NCBI GenBank assembly: GCA_021292105.1
Contig: CM037864.1
Location: forward strand, 8,174,635 to 8,238,634
DNA from: Anadara kagoshimensis
Lineage: Eukaryota > Mollusca > Bivalvia > Arcoida > Arcidae
Length of the DNA: 64,000 bases
Direction of reading: 5' to 3'
In this document: positions 1-11,989 of the stretch, one piece after another
How the letters are laid out: each line of letters starts with the position of its first letter
How positions within the stretch are numbered: position 1 is the stretch's first letter
Made by a program: the position numbers and the translations under genes
Notes under the pieces: model-generated
The model's input: the letters and a program-made list of their open reading frames with translations, nothing else
Databases searched by the model: none
Told to the model about the DNA's origin: nothing

Positions 1-59
1 ACTTCGACATAAAACACCATTACTCCATCTTCTACCTTCTTGACTGCTGAGATTAAATT

Positions 60-405
60 TGTTGAGTTAAGTGAATAATGTTTTTAACGCCCCAGTCAAG
101 AAAATTTCATTTATATCGAGACGTCGCCAGCGAAGGGCGATGATGAAGAAAATTTGCCTGTGCCTTGCACTGATGGCATTATACAGCAGGGCTCTTTAGC
201 GTGCCAAGCCAACCCTGACACGGGACCTCGTTTATTTAAAGTTCCCATCCGAAAGAACCGTGACTTTCATTTGGTAATGCCGAGTGCTTGGCGAAAGAAC
301 AGTCACTATCAACTTTCAAGTCTTGGGTCAGAACCCGGCCGGGGATCGAACACACGACCTCCAATTTACGGAGCGAGTACTATACCAACTGAGCAATGGT
401 TAGAA
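60..405 (-). repeat. tRNA-derived SINE, near full length
   Basis: Read on the minus strand, a tRNA-like head (A-box region around 400-370, B-box-like ggatcgaacacacgacc complement near 345) is followed by a body ending in a gcgttaaa-type tail. The same order of blocks occurs on the + strand at 28008-28335 and 30598-30897, which confirms a dispersed family. It resembles the tRNA-headed SINEs common in bivalve genomes. The short reading frame through it is a by-product of the SINE body and not a gene. Confidence 0.8.
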
Positions 406-1654
406 ATTTGTTTTTTATTGAAGTATTAAACAGTTTTGGGTTTTTTAGTTATGTATTTAAAATATGATTTACAGATTGTAACTTGTTTGACAGCAATGTA
501 AGTCATACATATGTACTGAGTATTCTCCAAATAAACATTTCTCGTGGATGACATACTCGCCTATTATAACAATGTAATTATGTTCATTGTAGATTTATCT
601 TTTTCAATGTGGTAGATCTGTATGTTTTATGAAAATGTTCTGATATATGCCTCATAGTTAATTGACCATATCCATGCAACTACTTGGAAATCTAAAAAAA
701 AACTTAACATCTCCAGTTTGATTGGAGATATTCATTAAGTCGGACATTATACAATTTTTAATCAGCATAAATGCATTTTTACGGTTGGCAACCAAATGAA
801 CATAGCCTAGCTAAGTTAGGTTAAGTACAATTGTTATAAAGCTTAATACGTCGCTCTTTATGCCTTTCAATGTCAAGAATAACATAACATAACATAACAT
901 AACATAACATAACATGTATATCCAATGTACCATGGCATCATATTTCATGACAAAAATTAATTTTAAACTATAGACCTTTTAATTTGTCGGTTGCCGTAAA
1001 ATATTCACGAATTATATTTAAATCTCTCGTAATTAACCGTAAGCTTCTCGCGTTTTTAAGTAAGTGTCTTCGGTGACACAGTACACTTTAGCATAAGCTT
1101 ACGAATCAGTTCCTGTCTTCGCTGAGACAGATCTTGAATCTTTGTCAGTTGGTTTGTTGGGGGTCTGTGGTATTATCGGGTACTTTGGTTTCCTCCGCAT
1201 CCAAGAACTGACCGTCTGGATATAGTTGAAAGAACCTTGTCTTTGGGGCGTTAAGAATCATTATTCCATCACTTTCATGTTTAACATTGATTTTAGCATA
1301 TAAATGAGTTAATAGGTTCATGACTCGTCAAAGTATAAAGTGTATATCCTAAAACATTAGATAAAATCATTACATTATATGTGCTCTATGGCTTGCAAAT
1401 TACACACCTTTCCATTGAAGCCGCCATTTGCTAGACAGTTTATTCTGGTTCATTGTAGCACTTAACCAATGCGTCGCTAAAAGTCACAAAAATTGAAGGT
1501 ATCAAACAGAATAGTCAAATTCTTTGACACATAGAATGAGACAGAATCCATAAGTATTAATTTAATAGCTAATGTAATCACCTTGGGGAGTTTTAAATTA
1601 CTCTAAACTTTTCTTACTGTAAAACAGTTAAAGGTCATGGAGTACATACTCAGT
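406..1654. other. Non-coding, no gene seen
   Basis: AT-rich sequence with stops in all frames. It contains a pentanucleotide run of ataac at about 878-915. At about 1145-1265 there is a fragment resembling the 3' half of a second SINE family (shared words such as agaactgaccgtctggatata also occur near 42320). Nothing else is recognised. Confidence 0.5.
878..915. repeat. (ATAAC)n microsatellite
   Basis: About seven perfect copies of the pentamer ataac/aacat follow directly on one another. Confidence 0.9.
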
Positions 1655-2510
1655 GTGCATATTATGTCTTGGCCTCGAATTAGGTCCACAATGGCATGGA
1701 ATCCATGCAAAATGTGACGAGTCTTTTGGCCTCGAATTGAGTCCATGATTGTTTGAAGCCAATGCGTATTACGTGTTTAGATCTAGGTTTGACCTTGAAA
1801 TTAGTCAATAATTGCATGGAATCCATGAGAAATGTGAAGTGTGTCCGTAGTTCGAACGGTGTGTTTATACCTTGTTCTGACCTAGAATAAGGTCCATTAT
1901 TGCATGGGATGCATGCGTCATGTGAGTAGCATGCGAATACATTATCCTTATTTCGAATATGAACAATTACATAGAATCCACGCGTAATGTGAATCTGGCG
2001 TTGATACCTTGTCCTGGCTTTGAAACGGACAACAATAAATGGAATTAATGTTTATTGTGAGAATGGCTTTTATATTTTGTTGAAACCTGGACTCCACAAT
2101 TACATTGAAGCCATGCGTAGTGCGATAGGTGTGTTTTACCTTGTTCTGACCTCAAATTAAGTCCATATTTTCATGGAATTCATTTAAATTTTGAATGAAT
2201 GATGCGTGTATACCTTCTGACCCCGCATGAAGTCAATAATTGCTTGGAATCTGTTCGTTACGTTAATGTGGATTTTTGTTACCTTCTCCTGGCCTCGAAT
2301 AAGATAAATTATTTTTGGAATAATTGCGTTAAGTCAAAAAATGTGTTTATACCTTGCTCTGAGCTTAAATTAGGCGTAAAATACACGCGTAATGTGAATT
2401 CGTTGTTCTTATCGTGTGTTGACCTCGAAGTAAGTCGATAATGGTACCAGTTTATACCGTGTTTTGAGACCTCGACGTAAGTCGATAATGGTACCGGTGT
2501 ATTTTAAATA
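1655..2510. repeat. Degenerate tandem repeat, about 90-100 bp unit
   Basis: The phrases 'cctcgaattaggtccacaat', 'catggaatccatgcg', 'aatgtgaa' and 'ataccttgttctgacct' recur in the same order about eight times with much divergence. The array is old, non-coding and of unknown origin. Confidence 0.7.
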
Positions 2511-3044
2511 TACCTTTTATCTGATTACTCATCTGTTTCTTCCAGTTTATTGATTTCTTAGCTTTAAGGAACTATCAACTTACGTGTGCTGCATATTGCA
2601 TTGCAATTTTATAAGGCCTGTCTTAGTGCAACACTTTATACAGTCAATGACTACATCATTTGTCTGTATTAACACTTCAGTCCCCCTGTCTGTACACGTT
2701 CGTGATTTTCACTAAATTTTGTTTATGTACCATTCATTTGTGTTTTTCGGCATTGCCTACTGTTTATTATATATTTATAATGGGTTCAAGTTTTGATATT
2801 ATATATTATACCAGTTTTAATTTTACAACAATAGACAGTCGTTTCGGAACACAATTCCTCATCTGTAGAATTGTGAAATTAAAAATGGTTCCATGATGTT
2901 GAAAACATACCCAACGGGTCTGAATAATGTTACGTTGCCTTATGATATTCCATTTTTGTTATCACAGTGGACGGTTTAGGAAGCAATTTGTAAATGATCT
3001 AGCTTGAACATTTTTATCAACTCTACCGTATATGTACATATTTT
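2511..3044. other. Non-coding, with a minus-strand dispersed repeat at 2805-2880
   Basis: At 2805-2880 the complement of the 'gaggaattgtattccgaaacgacc' family occurs (compare 25960-26010 and 57005-57060). The rest is AT-rich sequence with no recognised content. Confidence 0.5.
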
Positions 3045-3185
3045 CAAAAGTTTTATCACTGAGCTAGCGAAAAGGATTCGAAACTTAGATGCCGAGTGAC
3101 CGACAGATCCATAGCTAGCGGTAAAAAGCTACCACTGATTCATCACCATGGTGTTAAACTTTCGACAAAACTGTGCTGTAAATAA
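3045..3185. repeat. Degraded copy of MITE family A
   Basis: This stretch carries 'ccgagtgaccga' and ends in 'gtgttaaactttcgacaaaactgtgctgta', the right end of the family defined at 3738-3953. The left end is eroded. Confidence 0.6.
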
Positions 3186-3369
3186 AATCTGTACTTTTCG
3201 CTTCGCTCGCTTGGAGGCGTTATCGATAAAAGATTACGAGTATCTGGTTACATGACGCATGTCCTATGATCATACATAAAACTTTTACAAAATGTTAACC
3301 AAAGGGAATATTACATGTCATAATGAGAGCTTATTTATTCTAATTGCCAATCGATGACCGATTCAAACC

Positions 3370-3590
3370 AATGTAGGTGGCGCTTTTTATCTCTTCCGGT
3401 AGGCGTTTATTTACCTTCTAATTCCGAGAGTCATAAAATACATGAAAGAATTATAACATGTTTTTGGATATAAATCTAATTTTCAAATATTAATAGTAGA
3501 TGGCGCGTTTTGACCACTTCTAGAAGGCTTTCACCAACTACTTTCGGGAATCATAAAAAGGCATGAAAGAATTATTAACATGCATATTCC
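3370..3590. repeat. Two-copy tandem repeat of about 115 bp
   Basis: Two copies share 'tggcgc', an 'ttcc/cttct-ggcgt/ggctt' segment, 'gtcataaaa-catgaaagaatta' and 'aacatg' in the same order. Confidence 0.6.
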
Positions 3591-3737
3591 TAAATGTTAT
3601 AATCATTATATGATATTTTACTATTCTTAAGTATGAAATTATTCGATTTTTATTTTCATATTTTATTAATTTATTACATTCCTCTTCAATTCAAATTACG
3701 TTTTAAAAAGTCTCTTATGAAACACGCCATTATATAC

Positions 3738-3953
3738 TACAGACCTGTCGAAAGTTTAACACTAAGCTAACGAATTATTGCAGTATCGACAGCTAATTAT
3801 AATCTCGGCCACTCGATAGCTATATATCTCGATAGCTGCTATCTATCTCTCGAAAGTTTTCGTCCTATATCTATCAGTAGCTCGATCAATCGGCAGCCGA
3901 GATCTATTTCTTTTCGTTAGCTCAATGTTAAACTTAGACAAGTCTTTACTGTA
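3738..3953. repeat. MITE family A, complete copy
   Basis: The left end reads tacagacctgtcgaaagttt and the right end contains the complementary gttaaacttagacaagtctt followed by tactgta. This gives terminal inverted repeats of about 30 bp around a 216-bp element with no coding capacity. The flanking ta suggests a TA target. Further copies lie at 4971, 5984, 16511, 32240, 36346 and 39911. Confidence 0.8.
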
Positions 3954-4050
3954 CATCTTGGATAATAGATTACCAAGTCGTCTTCTTAAAATCGATGCCT
4001 TGTAAAATGTTATGTAATCAATCGAACGAAGCAACTATATGCTAAAACGT

Positions 4051-4310
4051 TCAGATTCACCTGTGTGATTTGACTAGCACTATCAGTGGTTATAATCTCG
4101 GGTAAAGTTCATCTCAGTCACATCTGATCTCAGAGTACACTGGGTTACAGTTTGTTAATAAAATGATTTTGATCTTTTGTTCAGATTCACCTGTGAGATT
4201 TGACTAGCACTTTCAGCGGTTATAATCTCGGGTAAAGCTCATCTCAGTCACATCTGATCTCAGAGTACAATCATGAGATACAGTTTATTAATAAAACTAT
4301 TCTGAATTTC
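4051..4310. repeat. Two-copy tandem repeat, 130-bp unit
   Basis: 'tcagattcacctgtg' starts at 4051 and again at 4181, and the following roughly 100 bases agree closely, with only a few substitutions. Confidence 0.9.
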
Positions 4311-4469
4311 ATTATGCACCATTACACTAACAACGGATAATTCCATTTTCAATTTTGAATGGAATCTTTTATTTAATTGGTCATTGTTGAACCCTTAAAC
4401 ACATTTGGCTATAAATTACGATAACTATAATAGTTCCATTTTTACTGACTCTAAGAACGGCGTTTACAG

Positions 4470-4472
<3 letters not shown>

Positions 4473-4508
<36 letters not shown>

Positions 4509-4531
4509 AGAAAGAGAGAGAGAGAGAGAGA
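4473..4531. repeat. (CT)n-(GA)n palindromic microsatellite
   Basis: A run of ct switches to a run of ga, so the stretch can fold on itself. The Ser-Leu / Arg-Glu reading frames across it are artefacts of the repeat. Confidence 0.95.
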
Positions 4532-4970
4532 AACGAAGCGCCTCGAAATACAATGAACATATCCATTTTTTCAATTTGCTGAAGGTCAGTGTTTTTTTGA
4601 CACTCCAATTACGTCCACTACTCGTGTATTGCCTTACTAAAAGTAACTTACTCTCAAATGTAACACAAAACTCTTTACTCAAATTTCTTTGAAATTTATG
4701 ATGCTTTGTATAATAAGTATATTATACATGTATTTCACACGAAATTAAAAAACGTTTCTTGAAGGTCAAACGAAAACCACATTGCAAATTGATTGATCAG
4801 CGATGAAAAAGTCACGACTTTTGCCAACAAGGCTTAGTTATTAATCTCCGAGAGAGAATTTATTGTCTATAAGGTTTACAGACGTGTACATTTTATCATT
4901 TATTATCCACATATAAAATATATATTATTTGATGCTCTGTTTGATAAATATCGTATGTAGATACATACAA
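4532..4970. other. Non-coding, nothing recognised
   Basis: AT-rich spacer between a microsatellite and a MITE. No exon-like open frame with splice signals was found. Confidence 0.4.
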
Positions 4971-5131
4971 TACTGACCTGTTAGAAGTTTAACACTTAGT
5001 GCTAAATTTGGAGGTTTATTTAGGTCCCTCGTTAGCTATATTACAACAGCTTTACGGCAGTTGTTATCTACATCTCAGCAGGTTTACGGCCGCTAACTCT
5101 CCATATCTCAGCCAATCGGCAGCCGAACTGT

Positions 5132-5166
<35 letters not shown>

Positions 5167-5201
5167 TTAGCACAGTGTTAAACTTTTGACAGGTCTGTAC
5201 T
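4971..5201. repeat. MITE family A with internal poly(T)
   Basis: The left end is 'tactgacctgttagaagttt' and the right end 'gtgttaaacttttgacaggt'. A run of about 30 T at 5133-5165 sits inside the copy. Confidence 0.75.
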
Positions 5202-5384
5202 ATATGTTTGAAATAATCATCAAAGCAAACTTCTTGATTAATTTTTGGGAAAGAATTCATCAAATATACCCAATTAGCAAAATGGTGTCATTTGCCAAAG
5301 TAAAAAAGAAAACAGTTTCTTTAAAAATTGTACATTGAATAAAGTGCAACAATAGTGTTTGCCCTCGATTTTATGAAATGCGCC

Positions 5385-5895
5385 CAATTCCATTGAATAA
5401 AGTGGAACAATGGTGTTTTGCGCCCAATTCCATGGAATAAAGTGGAACAATGGTGTTTTGCGCCCAATTCCATGGAATAAAGTGGAACAATGGTGTTTTG
5501 CGCCCAATTCCATGGAATAAAGTGGAACAATGGTGTTTTGCGCCCAATTCCATGGAATAAAGTGGAACAATGGTGTTTTGCACTCTTCCATGGAATAAAG
5601 TGGAACAATGGTGTTTTGCGCCCAATTCCATGGAATAAAGTGGAACAATGGTGTTTTGCGCCCAATTCCATGGAATAAAGTGGAACAATGGTGTTTTGCA
5701 CCCTTCCATGGAATAAAGTGGAACAATGGTGTTTTGCGCCCAATTCCATGGAATAAAGTGGAACAATGGTGTTTTGCACCCTTCCATGGAATAAAGTGGA
5801 ACAATGGTGTTTTGCGCCCAATTCCATGGAATAAAGTGGAACAATGGTGTTTTGCACCCTTCCATGGAATAAAGTGGAACAATGGTGTTTTGTGC
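5385..5895. repeat. Minisatellite, mixed 40-bp and 38-bp units
   Basis: The unit consists of a constant part (ccatggaataaagtggaaca, then atggtgttttg) and a linker that is either cgcccaatt (40-bp unit) or cacccttcc/cactcttcc (38-bp unit). About 12-13 copies are nearly identical. The long frames on both strands (for example 5274-6005 minus) are produced by the repeat and are not genes. Confidence 0.95.
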
Positions 5896-5983
5896 CTTAT
5901 TCCATTTTTTAAATATTGAGGCGGTAGTAAGCTCTGGAATATTTGCAGAAATTGGAGAACCATTGGCTTTTTAAAAACAGCAC

Positions 5984-6203
5984 ATACCTGACGAAAGTTT
6001 AACACTTAGCTTACGAAATAGTGCTAAATCGGTAGCTAAGCTTTGTCCTACACTAGCTATATATCGGGCAGCTTGCCGGTATCTGCGCTCTATCTTTCGG
6101 AAATTTTCGGTCCTTAGCTATCCATATTTAGACCTCTCGGAAGCCTACCTTCGACGTCATTTCCTTTACTCAATGTTAATCTTTCCATAGGTCTGCACTG
6201 TAT
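5984..6203. repeat. MITE family A copy
   Basis: The left end 'acctgacgaaagtttaacac' and the right end 'caatgttaatctttccatag' plus 'gtctgcactgta' match the family ends with substitutions. Confidence 0.7.
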
Positions 6204-6786
6204 TATTACCATTACGTGTGATTATGTTTTTTTAATTATTTTGTCATGTTGTTTATTGGTTGCTATGACAATGTCTTAACACATGCTTTTAGCTAGAAAT
6301 TCTTATTATCTATTATATAACAAATCAAAACTTAAACAAACAGTTTGCGAAACAAACATTTGGGGGAAAAAAAGAAAAAGAAAAAGCAGAAATTAAATTG
6401 CACGTCGTTAAGTTTTGATTTATTGCAAGTGTGAGTTTAGAGAATCTTTGATAAATGACATTCTTATTGAGAGTTCTCCATATTCTTGACAGTTGATGAA
6501 CCTCGTAGGCCTCTAGAAATTATTTAAATCATCCAGAAGCCAAGTTATCTTCCTCGTTCAATAAAACCACAGCCATATATCATCGAACTGTCTATATCAA
6601 ATGAGATTAAAATGCAGAATTAAAAAATCCAACAAATATTTATTTTTTCCCAATATTTTTGCCTTTTTATAAATAATCTGTGGCCAAATATGTTTCTTTT
6701 TTTTTGTGTGTGTGCCTCTTTCTTAGTTGTTTATTTCATTAAAGTGTATTGTTGCATGGGTTTGTTATTATCCCCCCCCCCCCGGC
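6204..6786. other. Non-coding, nothing recognised
   Basis: AT-rich sequence with a poly(C) run at about 6772-6784. There is no supported gene. Confidence 0.4.
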
Positions 6787-7010
6787 GCGCAAACTAATTA
6801 GAGGAGGGTATATAGGAATCACCATGTCTGTCTGTCTGTCAGTGTAAAATCGTGTCCGGGCCATATCTCAGAATTCCTTTGGACGACTGTCATAAAACTT
6901 GACATGATTAATCTTCATGGTCAAAAGGTGTGTCATGACCTTGAACTAAGATCATATCGGAATGGTCAAGGTCACGAGAAAACATTAAATGTTTGGGTGG
7001 GGTGGTTTTT
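6787..7010 (+). repeat. Dispersed repeat family E (ctgt-rich)
   Basis: The order 'gcaaacta', 'gggtatataggaatcaccat', (gtct)n, 'gtgtaaaatcgtgtccgggc', 'catatctca', 'cgactgtcataaaactt', 'aaggtcacgagaaaacatt' recurs at 35075-35300, 35625-35830, 46003-46245 (minus) and 63470-63665. It has no coding capacity. The superfamily is not recognised. Confidence 0.75.
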
Positions 7011-7583
7011 GGCTCTACAGAGTCATCTGTAGTCATAACTACTTTGAGTTAATACATGTTTTTCAGAACAAAAATATTTTTTATATAGAATTATTTTCAT
7101 CTTGTTCGACAATAGAGCGAGTAAAATAAATTTATGTCTTTAATAGAAACACCATGAACATTGGAAAAAACATTAAATCATTTTTCCAAAGATATTAACT
7201 GCATTCCAAGGGCTTTTCTTAGCTTTATGTGCCATAATGCCGACATCAATAACTAAAATCAACAAGCTACACTAATTATTTCCGAAACTTGAAGGACGGT
7301 TGACGGTTAATATGTCATAGAGTCGGGGTATTCCGAAGAGTACATGACGTCACAATTTTCATAAATCGCTTTGACTTTTTTCAACTGTTTCATTACTCAA
7401 ATTTACATTAATCTGTATATCTAATGATTTATTATAACGTTTTAAATATTGTTGTCAAAAACTCATTTCATTTTGTATTATTTTTTTAATTTGAGGTCTC
7501 CAGGTTAAGCAAGTATGACTAAGTTTGCTAGTATATTTAGTCCATGTAAATATTTAGTCACATGCAAAGTCTGTCTTTACTGA
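7011..7583. other. Non-coding, nothing recognised
   Basis: AT-rich single-copy-looking sequence. No open frame bounded by splice sites was supported. Confidence 0.4.
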
Positions 7584-7764
7584 TACAGTCCAACCTGCCT
7601 TAAAGGCCACCTCTTTATAAGGGCCACCTGCTTATAAAGCCCAGTAGAATTGTATCCAAATTGTTCTTTATTATATAATTTGAACCTGTATATGAAGGCC
7701 ACCTGCCCATAAAGAACATTTTACTAGTTCCCTTAGGTTGCCTTTATAGACAGGTTTAATTGTA
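7584..7764. repeat. MITE family C copy
   Basis: The left end tacagtccaacctgccttaa and the right end cctttatagacaggtttaat plus tgta are inverted repeats. The interior contains 'ggccacctgcttataaag'. Further copies are at 19854-20035, 33501-33671 and about 40573-40722. Confidence 0.8.
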
Positions 7765-8259
7765 TATGTAAAGATAGATTGTATAACAGTTGCCTTTCAA
7801 CAAAAATGATTTCTTTGAAACAGAGTTTACAAATTAAGATGTCCTTTTGATCATTCGAAATTCGATATTCACGCGTGTCTTCGGAATAATACCACCGTGT
7901 AAGTGAATCATGATCGCGCAATACATCAAAACCATTTCAGGTAAACAATGCCTAATATCAAATTATCTGAAGCCTTTTGGTAGCCATCCTGTTTACACAT
8001 ATCAATTCAAGGAATGATTTAAGTCTATGTGTCTTTTAATACTGATTGAAATATCATGATAATCTGTAGAATGTTTGTCTTAATTGTCTTAAAATAAAGC
8101 AAGTAAATATAAACAGTATAGATGAAACAGTGATTCTCAAGACTTAATTAGATACAACCTAGTGCAAGCATGATATCAAAAAAACCGTTGTACTTTTGAC
8201 GAAAAGGTTAGTTGAGGGTGCATTTATTAAAATGACATATTTTCCCATAATAAACTTAT
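7765..8259. other. Non-coding, nothing recognised
   Basis: AT-rich spacer. A 62-codon minus-strand frame here has no recognisable motif and no gene context. Confidence 0.4.
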
Positions 8260-8700
8260 CAAATGCTGTCTTTTAATTTATTATATAAATATTTTAAATA
8301 AAATTATCAAATACTGACTCTTTTTGTATATTTATTTATTTGTTTATTAATTTATTTATTTGACATAAAACCTCTACCAAATACTGGCTCTTTTTGTGCA
8401 TTTATTTATTTATTTATCTATCTTATATCCTTACATAAAAAATTAAATAAACATATCAAAAACTATCTCTATTATTTTTTAAATATTACTCAATACAATT
8501 ATCAAATACTAGCTCTTTTTATGCATTTTATTTATTTATATGTTTATTTAATTTTTTTCGTTTTTTTAATCATCTGACAAAGGTATCCTTGAAAAACTTC
8601 TCAGCTAATGACAATTTTAGCACATTTACAATTTATTTATTTATCAACAATCTTACATAATATTATCCTTCAATAAACTTATCAATCTCAGCGTCTTTTT
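8260..8700. repeat. Degenerate AT-rich tandem repeat
   Basis: 'ttatcaaatactgactctttttgtatatttatttattt' or variants recur about every 110-130 bp, four or five times. Confidence 0.65.
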
Positions 8701-9889
8701 ATGCAACATTGTCTCGGAGAGACAAATTAGAGTCGTACCTTATTATTATTGTACCGTGTGTAAGAATCCCAGGAGTATACCATGTCACCTATCGCATCAG
8801 TCGATGACTCAAGGTTACTTTACTCCACTGTGATGCGGTAATATCGTAATGAAAGGAAGTGATTACAATCAAGTTCATATCAATGTTTACCTAGAAACCA
8901 TAATGAAAACTGCTGATGTAAAGTGTGTCAAGTTTGACCTGGCCATTTGACCTTTAATTTGAATACTCAAACAGAGATACTCGATGTGTAACTTGGGGGT
9001 TACATGTTGATATATAAAATTAGATGAAAGTAATACTTGGTATCGGGTGTTTATGCTAATAAAACATGCCGTCTTCCCTTACTCACACAGTCTATTAGTC
9101 CAATTTAGTATTTAAATTAAAGGTCAAACGGCCAGGTCAAACTTGACGCACTACACAGAATGCACTGTATACCTAAGCTTAATACAGTATCACGCTGTGT
9201 GCATATCGAATTTAATCACTGTCTCATTGACATAAGAATTTCAATTTCTGGATGTAATACAGTGTTTAGTTAGTACTTCATTTGTGTGCACATCAGATTC
9301 AATCATTACATCATCAACAGAAGTGTTTCAAGATCTGGATTTTATTTGTGGATTCGCTTGGACTGAGCGATTATGCCGTTTTCACGTTGTTTCTCCCGTG
9401 GTCATTTCATCATGTACAGAATTCAAGGATTAGTGCGAAATGCATTTCCAGATGCAAGTCATTTGTGTCGTGTAGATTCGCAAATGGAACTATTTGGCAG
9501 GTGATTTTCTTTTAACTCTGCTGATATTTTTTCGCCAGCAACATTAACAGGTAATAAATAGATAATTTATTATGTTTTCTGCTAAAAATGTTTTTATGCT
9601 TCATGCAAACATGCACCCGGCATACCAGTGACAAAGTTTTGATCAACTTTTACACATACATGTCCTTGGATATGTGAACGTATTTTTCTTGTTTAAATGA
9701 ATATTGAAGCGTAAAAATCATAATGCAAAATCGATTTTAATTTTATTGTAAATAATAGACTTTTTTTAAATATTAATGAATTTCGTTGTCATGCGTTAAT
9801 TTTGAATAACTCGTTTTACACAGAAATATTGATGCATCATCCCGTTTCGATGGTATGTGTGTATGTCCACAACATTGTTCTCGTAGTTT
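8701..9889. other. Non-coding, nothing recognised
   Basis: Two divergent segments share 'ggtcaaacggccaggtcaaacttga' / 'tcaagtttgacctggccatttgacctt' as an inverted pair near 8930 and 9120. No gene is supported, and the 77-codon frame at 9282 lacks any recognisable domain. Confidence 0.4.
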
Positions 9890-10250
9890 ATATGATTACC
9901 CTTTCGGAGTACCCGGCCTCACTTCCCTGGTAGAGTTTCACGTTTTCAAGTTTTACGTAATTTGCCAGTTTTCACTTTGCGTTTAGGACTGTGATTTGGA
10001 CGTGGGTTGTTGTATTTGTTGTTAATTGTGAAAGTGTTTAATTTTATATAATTTTGTTTTAGCCACACAAGAAATACTTTTGATGTTTTCTTTTCTGTTT
10101 TTTGTAATGATCGTTTCCATTCAAACAGATTGACTTTTTTCATGATAACACTCGGCCTCACTTTCCTTGTGGGGGTTCACGTGTTAAGCTTTTGTCAGTT
10201 TCTCCTTTGATTTGGGAATTGTTATTCTAACATTGTCCGGTATGTTTGTG
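9890..10250 (+). repeat. Dispersed repeat family G, two partial copies
   Basis: 'cggagtacccggcctcacttccctggtagagtttcacgt' near 9905 and 'ctcggcctcactttccttgtgggggttcacgtgtt' near 10150 match the family defined at 24460-24760. Each is followed by 'gattgtgatttggacatgg'-like sequence. Confidence 0.75.
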
Positions 10251-10482
10251 TTTGATTTTGATCTTATAGCCCCTTTTTTCATTGGTTTTTTTTTTCTTTC
10301 TTCAAAATATGCGAATAATCAATGTTATATTCCTATATATGCTTACAGCTTACGGTAATAAAACTGAATTGAATTGAACTCAATAATTTATTAAAATGTG
10401 GTTTTGTTGAACTGGATCCCATTGATTATCCTTTTTGTAAACTTCCTCGAAAACTTAGCTATGTTGATTTGTTTAAAGTATT

Positions 10483-10592
10483 GTCATGTGCTGTTTTTGA
10501 ATATCTATTAAAATAATGCATTCAAAAACAGCACATGACAACTCTGTTTTTGAATGCATTATTTTAATAGAAATTCAAAAACAGTACATGAC
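10483..10592. repeat. Foldback hairpin repeat
   Basis: 'gtcatgtgctgtttttgaat' is followed by its inverted copy 'attcaaaaacagcacatgac', then by a second inverted pair. It forms a three- or four-arm self-complementary structure. The same cassette lies at 21633-21717 and 22412-22496. Confidence 0.85.
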
Positions 10593-10649
10593 AGTATTGC
10601 TTTAAGTGGATTTCGTAAAATTAATGTTGGTCTTTCAATTTTTCTCATT

Positions 10650-10905
10650 TTAACATCTTAGCAGTATATGACTTTCCACAATTTTGGTCCTAGCACTACT
10701 GATGAGGAATCTCATTCCGAAATAGCGCACGGCATAGTGCTATAAATTAACACTGGTATATGTCACTTAGTTAGATTTGATGAAATAAATTTTGGGTTTT
10801 CTCATTTTAGCATCTTAAAAATATTTGGATTTCTACAATTTTGGGTTGAAAACTACTGTTTTGAAAATTTTGTTCCGAAACGACTGCTTAGTGCAACAAA
10901 ACTAA
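10650..10905 (+). repeat. Dispersed repeat family F, two tandem copies
   Basis: Both copies hold 'ctcattttaacatctta', 'tttggtc/tttgggt' and then 'gaggaatctcattccgaaat' or 'gaaaattttgttccgaaacgac' followed by 'tagtgc'. The family recurs at 25855, 51470, 52390, 55600 and 56840. Confidence 0.7.
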
Positions 10906-11249
10906 AACAGATTAAGTAATAATAAACCTACAGAATTGGGTTACATATAAACAGTTTGATTACTACTTGTCCAACAGCCGGCGGGACTATTTAACAGCCA
11001 TTTGTCATCCTAAAGATGCAGAGATTAGTAATCGCTTGTGTAAAAAGCTGCATTATATAATTATGTATTGATTGATGTTGTTGATTCGTCTTTGTTCTTC
11101 AGAGTTGCATGAAGGACTTAGTCTACCATGATTTTTTCGTCCTTGATGCTTAATGGATGAACCAATACGCATTTGTCTATTTTTTAAAACATAAAAAACA
11201 AACATACAAATCCATATCCACATTACAATCTCACAGTAAAGAAAACCCA

Positions 11250-11455
11250 AAGTTCCATGTTCCTTTCGCTCCTAATTTTGATTACACATGTGGCATTAGT
11301 GGCTACCTAAACAGTAGGTACATTTACTCTTCCGGAGCACCTGGCCTCAATTCCCTGGTGGAAGTTCACGTGGTTACCTAAATTTGGCAGTTTCAAAGTT
11401 TTTGTTTTGCATTTTGATTGTGATTTGGACATGAATTGGTATGTTTGTTTTTATT
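11250..11455 (+). repeat. Dispersed repeat family G copy
   Basis: Contains 'gttccatgttcctttcgctc', 'gattacacatgtggcattag', 'ccggagcacctggcctcaat' and 'ggtggaagttcacgtggtta', in the family order. Confidence 0.8.
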
Positions 11456-11837
11456 AGAATATAAATAAACGGCGACGATTTAAAATTTTAATAGTCTCTA
11501 GATCTAGATCTAAAAGAATATTGGGAATGATTGCAGACTAAACTTAGACTTGGTTTTATCATAACCAGAGCCAATCCAATGCAGCAACAAACAATCAAAG
11601 TGTTGACTCATACTATAGATGATTTGTTAATAGCAGTTCTGCTAAATAATTAACTTCATCAAAGTATAATTACATCTACAAGAAGTTGATAGCCTGTTAT
11701 GATACGTTTGCTTTATATCGCAGTGGAAGTTTTAGCATGCACGAATACAATTTTGAACATGTTAGTAGTTATCTTTACACCTTTGGACTTATTGAATTTT
11801 ATCTTGCTTTAAATTCTTAAAGTTCGGAGTTTCATAA

Positions 11838-11989
11838 ATAGAGGATCTTAGACGAGTGAGGGTTTAATATGAAATTTATTAAACGAGTTTAATAATTAAA
11901 TATGCCACGAGCCTTGGCGAGTGGCATATTTATTTATTGAACGAGTTTAATAAATTTCATATTAAACCCTCACGAGTCTAAGATTCTAT
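11838..11989. repeat. Near-perfect 150-bp palindrome
   Basis: The left half 'gatcttagacgagtgagggt' ... 'gaaatttattaaacgagttt' and the right half are reverse complements with only a few mismatches around a centre near 11914 ('gccacgagccttggcgagtggc'). Transcribed, it would form one long hairpin. It looks like a foldback-type MITE with almost no loop. Confidence 0.9.

Noticed and set aside
5274-6005. 243-codon minus-strand frame, the longest in the window, with strong internal repeats
   Set aside because: It is the 40/38-bp minisatellite read through. Overlapping frames of the same kind exist on both strands, and the non-repeat ends carry no domain.
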